Source: Petasospora fabianii (taxonomy: Eukaryota > Ascomycota > Saccharomycetes > Phaffomycetales > Wickerhamomycetaceae). From it: a stretch of 64,000 nt of DNA. The notes beneath the pieces were generated by a model. That model saw only the letters and a list, made by a program, of their open reading frames with translations, did no database searches and was not told where the DNA came from. Location: contig CP048716.1 of NCBI GenBank assembly GCA_022641835.1, forward strand, positions 1,488,001 to 1,552,000, written 5' to 3'. This document shows, in pieces, positions 59,459 to 64,000 of the stretch. Made by a program: the position numbers and the translations under genes. Each line of letters starts with the position of its first letter. The stretch's first letter is position 1.

Positions 59459-60181
59459 ATGGGCGGAATCCTCAAGAACAAGAACGAGACAGACCCTTCT
59501 GCCAGCGCCGCTGCCGTGGCCTCCACGCAGTCCACCAAGGAGTTCCGCGAGCAGGTTCTCAAGAATACCAAGCTTAACGCCAAGCTCAAGGACTTTAAGC
59601 CGGAGTTGTTCAACGCTGCCGGTGAAGTTGATATGGCGAAGCTCAATTCGCTCTCCACTGCTGAGCAGGAGAAATTGCAATGGAACTCCCAGAACTTGTC
59701 GGACAATGCAGAGATTCAGCAGAAGATCATAGCCAATATGGAGACATCGATCGATGAGCCAAAGACGCCGTTCCAACACGCTGCAGAGATGAATGAGTAC
59801 TACCAACCTGACGAAGAGGAAGATTTGGAGGCATTCACCCTTGGAGAGCCAGAGATAAAGGTGGATGAACTGGATGAGAAGTTTGAGAGACCTGTACATC
59901 CGGAGGAATTGGATGATAATGATGATGATGATCAAGAGGAGGAGCAGCCGCAGAAGAGGATGACATTTGATGAGATGAGAAAGCAACATTATCACCATGA
60001 GACGCCTAATTTCCACCCTGTTGAGAAAGAGGACGATGATGATGCTGATGAAGACGATGATGACGAGGAGGAAGCCGATCAGGAGAAGCCAAAGATGTCG
60101 TTTGCAGAGAAGAGAAAGATGCATTATCAGCAGGAGCACGTCCCCGCTATCCCGGATATTAACGCTGAAGATGACGAGTAA
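59459..60181 (+). CDS. GLC8: Protein phosphatase 1 regulator Glc8 (inhibitor-2 type)
   Basis: A 240-residue acidic protein. The start MGGILKN matches Glc8/inhibitor-2 (KGILKN). IDEPKTPF (about 98-105) is the conserved phospho-threonine site, Thr103. The HYNE-type PP1-binding motif appears twice: MTFDEMRKQHY (168-178) and MSFAEKRKMHY (213-223). Acidic runs of GAT/GAC codons separate them. Glc8 activates the PP1 catalytic subunit Glc7 in yeast. The frame is open from 59294, but residues before MGGILKN are not conserved, so I use the ATG at 59459. Confidence 0.92.
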   Translation: MGGILKNKNETDPSASAAAVASTQSTKEFREQVLKNTKLNAKLKDFKPELFNAAGEVDMAKLNSLSTAEQEKLQWNSQNLSDNAEIQQKIIANMETSIDEPKTPFQHAAEMNEYYQPDEEEDLEAFTLGEPEIKVDELDEKFERPVHPEELDDNDDDDQEEEQPQKRMTFDEMRKQHYHHETPNFHPVEKEDDDDADEDDDDEEEADQEKPKMSFAEKRKMHYQQEHVPAIPDINAEDDE

Positions 60182-60428
60182 TGATGCTACATTGAAAAAA
60201 ATACGGAAAAAAATGTTGAATATAAGTTAGTTAAGGTTATATCATTATCGTTAAATCGGGAAGAGTCGTAGCGTCGTGGCTGAATTGAATATAGATGCGT
60301 ATCGGTGCCAATTCTAATTGTGTGGATCCAGAGCAAGACCTTGGTTTTACTCAGTGGGTTAGCTCTCTGTGGACAGGATTCGGGAGCAGTATGTGTGTCG
60401 GAGAAAAAGAGAGTGATGGAAGACTCCA

Positions 60429-60719
60429 TCACTTGTCCTTTGGCTTACGGATAAAGAACCAGTTCACGAGGAAGTTGATGACAACATCGTCAGTGTGATA
60501 TTGAAGATCGTTGTTACTCTGCTTCCGTGGGAACTCATGGAAGAAATGGGACCGGGATGGGTCCTGGTTAATCCTTTGATGCTCAAGGATACGTTCCTTG
60601 GAGAGATAGTGACCAAGCACCTCCTTTGAGCGTTTAGTGACGATTTCGAGCTCCCGGAGGGGTTCCTCCTCATTGTGCTGCTCGAGCCGGGTGTCGATGA
60701 CAAAATCGTGGAAAGTCAT
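60429..60719 (-). CDS. Small unrecognised protein, 96 residues
   Basis: A 96-residue hydrophilic protein opening MTFHDFVIDTRLEQHNEEEP. A basic, charged middle contains LEIVTKRSKEVLGHYLSKER. The end has a short hydrophobic stretch (VVINFLVNWFFI) and finishes KPKDK, which could read as a KxKxx retrieval signal. The stretch is short for a membrane helix. No family was recognised. The ATG at 60719 is the first in frame; the frame upstream of it extends only through a GTG. Confidence 0.5.
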   Translation of the reverse strand: MTFHDFVIDTRLEQHNEEEPLRELEIVTKRSKEVLGHYLSKERILEHQRINQDPSRSHFFHEFPRKQSNNDLQYHTDDVVINFLVNWFFIRKPKDK

Positions 60720-61128
60720 ATTTAAAGCCGCCGGGCCATCAAAAGGGAGTAATAAATAAGTGAATGGAGGCACTTGGATAGTGGTAAGGTCTTGAATGAA
60801 AGAAATAGTTATTTCATAACATTGGGAAAGAGGTGTGTTTGAATTTCACCCCCCAGCTTCTCACTGACCCGGAGTCCCGGGGAGTCATGACCATTTTCGG
60901 GCGCGGCAGTCGCTCAGCCGAGATCGGCTTTATAATTTTTAGAGGTCAAAAGATCAAAAGAACGCTCGTGCGCGCTGGTCCGCGCTGGTCCGCGCTTCAG
61001 CTGCCGCATTCGGAATGTGTCACTTTTAGGGCAGGGGATCCTCTCTATAATGAGCTACAGACAGCTACAGCAAGTTTTGAAGCAGACATGAGAAGATCTT
61101 TGCCTAATTCTATACTATTAAATGCATT
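60720..61128. other. Intergenic between two minus-strand genes
   Basis: Contains TTTATAATTTTTAG near 60929 and a repeated GCGCTGGTCCGC (60971 and following). The + strand frame at 60833-61270 has no domain and overlaps the end of the next gene. No gene is called. Confidence 0.4.
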
Positions 61129-62166
61129 TCAATGTAGTCCACTTAAAACTTCGCTGACATCCATCAGCCTCCCAACGTTAACAAAATCCATTGGGTTGTA
61201 CTCCTCGCTAATGCTCATAGCCCTCGTACTCATGCTCTCTCTCAAAAAGTCAACTATGCCGACACACTGATCATCCAAATCTCCATCGTTTTCATCATCA
61301 TTATCATCATCACCCTCATCATCTTCGCTCTCATCGAACACGCTGGTGTCATAACGATTTTTAGCCATGTACTGAATATTATCGTTGGCGGCAGCAACAG
61401 CTACCGCTGCCGCTGCAACACCACCCCGGCGTGGTGTCAACGGCCTCGACGCAACATCAAGGTCAATCATCGGGTATGATGGCGGTGTCAACCCATCTGA
61501 ACTCTTTGCATGCTTCAAAGTAGCACCTCTAGGACGAAATCCTCGTGTCCTCACCACCGGTGTGGACTTGTACTGGGGTATTCCTGGATGTGAGGGCTTA
61601 GTAGCGGCATCAGCAACAAGCTCGCGGTCTTGCATTAGCCGCCCAGTTGCAAACTTGACAGATTTCGCTTTTGGCGATACACCATTAATATAGTCATTAT
61701 CCTGTCCTGACATGGCAGAGTTTGCTAAAGATCCGTGGCCACACAGAGATGAAGCTCCTGTTGATGGGTTATGAGCGTCGTTAGTGAAGATAGACTCGTT
61801 GGAGGATAAAGAAAGAGCCATGGAGCGTCTGTGACCAAACGCTCCCCGTCTTGCTCTTGGAAGCACGGGTGAGCGTGTTGGTGACGATGGCCAAGTAGTT
61901 GACGATCCAACTGAGCCTCTTGGTGTCACTGGAGAGACATCATTTGACATGCTTGATGTTGGTGTGGTGGGAGTCAGGGGAAGAGACTCCTTAGAGTTTG
62001 GGAAGCTGTATCTCGATAGTCTATCATAGACACCACCCTGTTGCTGGCGACTCGATGATAACTTGTGGCAGAGTGGCTTATCCTGTGCGTTGAAAGACTC
62101 GAATATGCCAACACTTTTGTCTTTTGGAGAGACAGAGTCAGCATACTTGTCCTCGTTAATTATCAT
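61129..62166 (-). CDS. Disordered Ser/Pro-rich protein of unknown function
   Basis: A 345-residue, mostly disordered protein. It has many Ser-Pro and Thr-Pro sites (SPTRSPVLPRARRGAFGHRR, LTPTTPTS, VSPVTPRGS), which suggests phosphorylation by cyclin-dependent or MAP kinases. An acidic run (SEDDEGDDDNDDENDGDLDD, about 285-304) precedes a possible short folded end (VGIVDFLRESMSTRAMSI then PMDFVNVGRLMDVSEVLSGL). Ala repeats (GGVAAAAVAVAAAND) lie before it. No family was recognised. The ATG at 62166 is used; the frame reaches three codons further only through a TTG. Confidence 0.65.
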   Translation of the reverse strand: MIINEDKYADSVSPKDKSVGIFESFNAQDKPLCHKLSSSRQQQGGVYDRLSRYSFPNSKESLPLTPTTPTSSMSNDVSPVTPRGSVGSSTTWPSSPTRSPVLPRARRGAFGHRRSMALSLSSNESIFTNDAHNPSTGASSLCGHGSLANSAMSGQDNDYINGVSPKAKSVKFATGRLMQDRELVADAATKPSHPGIPQYKSTPVVRTRGFRPRGATLKHAKSSDGLTPPSYPMIDLDVASRPLTPRRGGVAAAAVAVAAANDNIQYMAKNRYDTSVFDESEDDEGDDDNDDENDGDLDDQCVGIVDFLRESMSTRAMSISEEYNPMDFVNVGRLMDVSEVLSGLH

Positions 62167-64000
62167 AAGTGGCAACTTGAACTTAGGAAACTAAGGGGGC
62201 TGGAGATTTAAGATGTAGTTGCTCCTAGTGTGGTAACTAGTTGAAAGCAACTCTGTAGCAAGTGGAGTAAATGTGGGTATAACGGTATGGTATGGAAGAA
62301 GTGGAAGGTCCAGATGTCTGACTTTGTCACTGTGTTTATTGACGGTGAGAGAATATCCATCCAGCCTGAAAAGAGGGCAAATCATGTTATATTTATAAAG
62401 TATCTGAAACACGATTTAATCCACCATATCCATCCAGTTTGAAGCTTGGATAAGGTTATGTGGTGGAAAGTGCGTGCATCCCCCAATATGCAAGCAATGT
62501 TAAACTTCGATTGTTATGAGTGGGCCCATACGCCTGGATGGAGGGATCGCCCGCGCAATGAAGCATCTCACAATATACGGCTTTATGGTTTTGAGCCAAG
62601 TAAACGAAGCATATTATACATATTATTATATTTTATGAAGGTATTTTATAGACTCTATTAACCTATCGTAGAGTGTTGTGTGCGAGCAAAGAGGAAAATT
62701 AACGCCTCCACTACCATCGCATCCCCCACACAATGCCCGCAAGGCAAGCTTCAAGTGCGTGATCCCAAAGACTTCAAGTTTCTTCTTATCTCGCCCAAGC
62801 TAGTACCAGTACAACATATGTTGCTAAGCCCCCTCGGAGCTGACCGAGAAAGGCACTGAATGGGATTAACTCGGCACCACTCGTGAACTCTATAACTCCA
62901 TATCTGCATCGGCGAGCGTAAACACTGCACAACAGCTGTCAAATAGCGGGCCCCTAAGTCACCTTATGCACAATGGGATGCCTGTTTCTCTACAGCTCTA
63001 CTACTTATTGTAACCTTTTTAAGCTTTGCCGATGGATTAGCGAGCTGTGATAGGGTAAGGGGCCCCAGTGGTTAACATTAACGTTGAACTCTAGACAACG
63101 AAACCGATAGATCCCAATTCAACTTTAAGGTGTGAAGGGCATGTTAGCTTCCCAGAAAGTCTAAAAGAAATCCATAGATCCAGTCCCCTTATCGTCTGCT
63201 CCCATGGGACTGCTCGCAAACTTGGCCAAGTCCGGATCAATCTGTTTACCTGAAAGAGGGGTGCCGCCGCCCTAGCTATAGTCCTCTGCGCATTGGAAGA
63301 CCCACTCCAGCATCTCGCAAAGCTGCACTCCACAGCACTCTTACTGAATCCAACCTGAGAGCCATAAATCTAGTACTTAATATTGCATCAAGGTCAGACT
63401 TTTACAGTGAGTTCTAGCCTCTCGCCAAGGACACTGGCGCCGGACGTAAGAGGGGAAAAGCGGTTATCATATGCATGCACGAGAAACGGTAATAGAAGAT
63501 TGAAACGATGAACTGACAACATCATTACCCTTCACTAACAGAGCAATAGCCAAGTGGTGGCACGGCAACGAGGCGTGGCCACCAGCTTCTGCCAGAAGCG
63601 CCCATACCACCGATGTGTCCGCCCCGTTCCTTGATTGTGTCTCGGCATATCTTTGATCTTGAGCCAGGTCTATCTCTTAACCATTGTCAACCAGAATGTG
63701 GGACATGAAGACCCCACCAGAATGCATGAGATCATGAGAAAGTATCATTGAAGGTGCTCTCTCCAGGACCGTATTGTATAAAAGCACATTGACAGGCCAT
63801 ATGAATCACAAGTTGTGGGGTGCAGACGGTCGGAGTTTCACAAGTGCGAATTTCCATACCGTGATTCTGTGATGCTTTCTAGAAACCCCCTTGCTTCACT
63901 GTATAGCGATATGCGTTGGTACTAGAAGTTGAATTTCTGAGATGCTCATTTTGCTTCCACACATGACCGCCATACAGAATGCAACTAGCTGTGGTGATTA
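62167..64000. other. Gene-free stretch at the right end
   Basis: About 1.8 kb with only short, unlikely open frames and no recognisable protein, tRNA, repeat array or transposon. The left end should be the promoter of the gene at 61129. The window ends inside this stretch. Confidence 0.4.

Noticed and set aside
1-64000. tRNA genes
   Set aside because: I looked for T-arm sequences of the GGTTCGAATCC type on both strands and found none with matching flanking arms; a covariance-model search would be decisive.
1-64000. CUG-Ser or CUG-Ala clade origin
   Set aside because: CTG codons stand at conserved leucine positions in VAC8 (for example the EGLIIDAG and LALADD segments), so CTG is read as leucine.
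1-64000. Transposons, LTR elements or other mobile DNA
   Set aside because: No reverse transcriptase, integrase, transposase or terminal repeat was recognised in any frame.

Overview
This window looks like nuclear DNA of a budding yeast (Saccharomycotina). The genes are compact and on both strands. Nearly all recognisable products have yeast orthologues, for example PRP39, VAC8, TAF3, MED1, IES1, GLC8, YME2 and RQC2. Introns are few and carry S. cerevisiae-type signals: GTATGT, GTAAGT or GTACGT donors, and TACTAAC or near-TACTAAC branch points. CTG occupies conserved leucine positions (for instance in VAC8), so the standard code applies and the CUG-Ser and CUG-Ala clades are unlikely. I cannot name the species. 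No tRNA, rRNA, transposon, virus-like element or CRISPR array was recognised.

Layout. 1-1.9 kb has no gene. 1.9-12.7 kb holds a secreted Ala/Pro-leader protein, MRPS17, a METTL21-type methyltransferase, a Rab GTPase, TRM11, HRP1 and a GPI-anchored Cys-rich wall protein. 13.3-14.4 kb holds a Ser/Thr-rich protein, followed by about 2 kb without genes. 16.2-26 kb holds a coiled-coil protein, GNA1, SMX2 (three exons), a CTF19-like kinetochore protein, IES1, ULP1 and MBP1. 26-44.9 kb holds a VTC2/VTC3-type polyphosphate polymerase subunit, MED1, a TXNL1-like thioredoxin, TIF1 (eIF4A), glycogenin, RPS21, TRM2, PRP39, EDC3 and VAC8. 45.5-49 kb holds a secreted class 3 lipase and a D-arabinitol 2-dehydrogenase-like SDR, separated by a GC-rich gene-free stretch. 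49.4-62.2 kb holds TAF3, RET3, RQC2, YME2, two tandem HST2 sirtuins, GLC8 and two unrecognised ORFs. 62.2-64 kb has no gene.

Eight genes are split by nine introns: SMX2 (two), GLG1, TIF1, RPS21, PRP39, VAC8, TAF3 and RQC2. The introns lie at or near the 5' ends. Restoring them recovers the family-specific N termini: D9, D98 and R99 of Rqc2, the Cys4/5/7 lipidation site of Vac8, the complete Taf3 histone fold, and full-length SmG and eS21.

The most unusual signal is in the two secreted proteins at 1945 and 11564, which are otherwise unrelated. Each has an uninterrupted run of X-Ala/X-Pro dipeptides (19 and 21) right after the signal peptide. This is the hallmark of pro-regions trimmed stepwise by dipeptidyl aminopeptidase, and it suggests a shared maturation leader. 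Promoter signals that fit the genes they precede include three MluI cell-cycle boxes before MBP1, a CACGTGCGGG Pho4-type site before the VTC gene, an RRPE before TIF1, and four stress-response elements before glycogenin.
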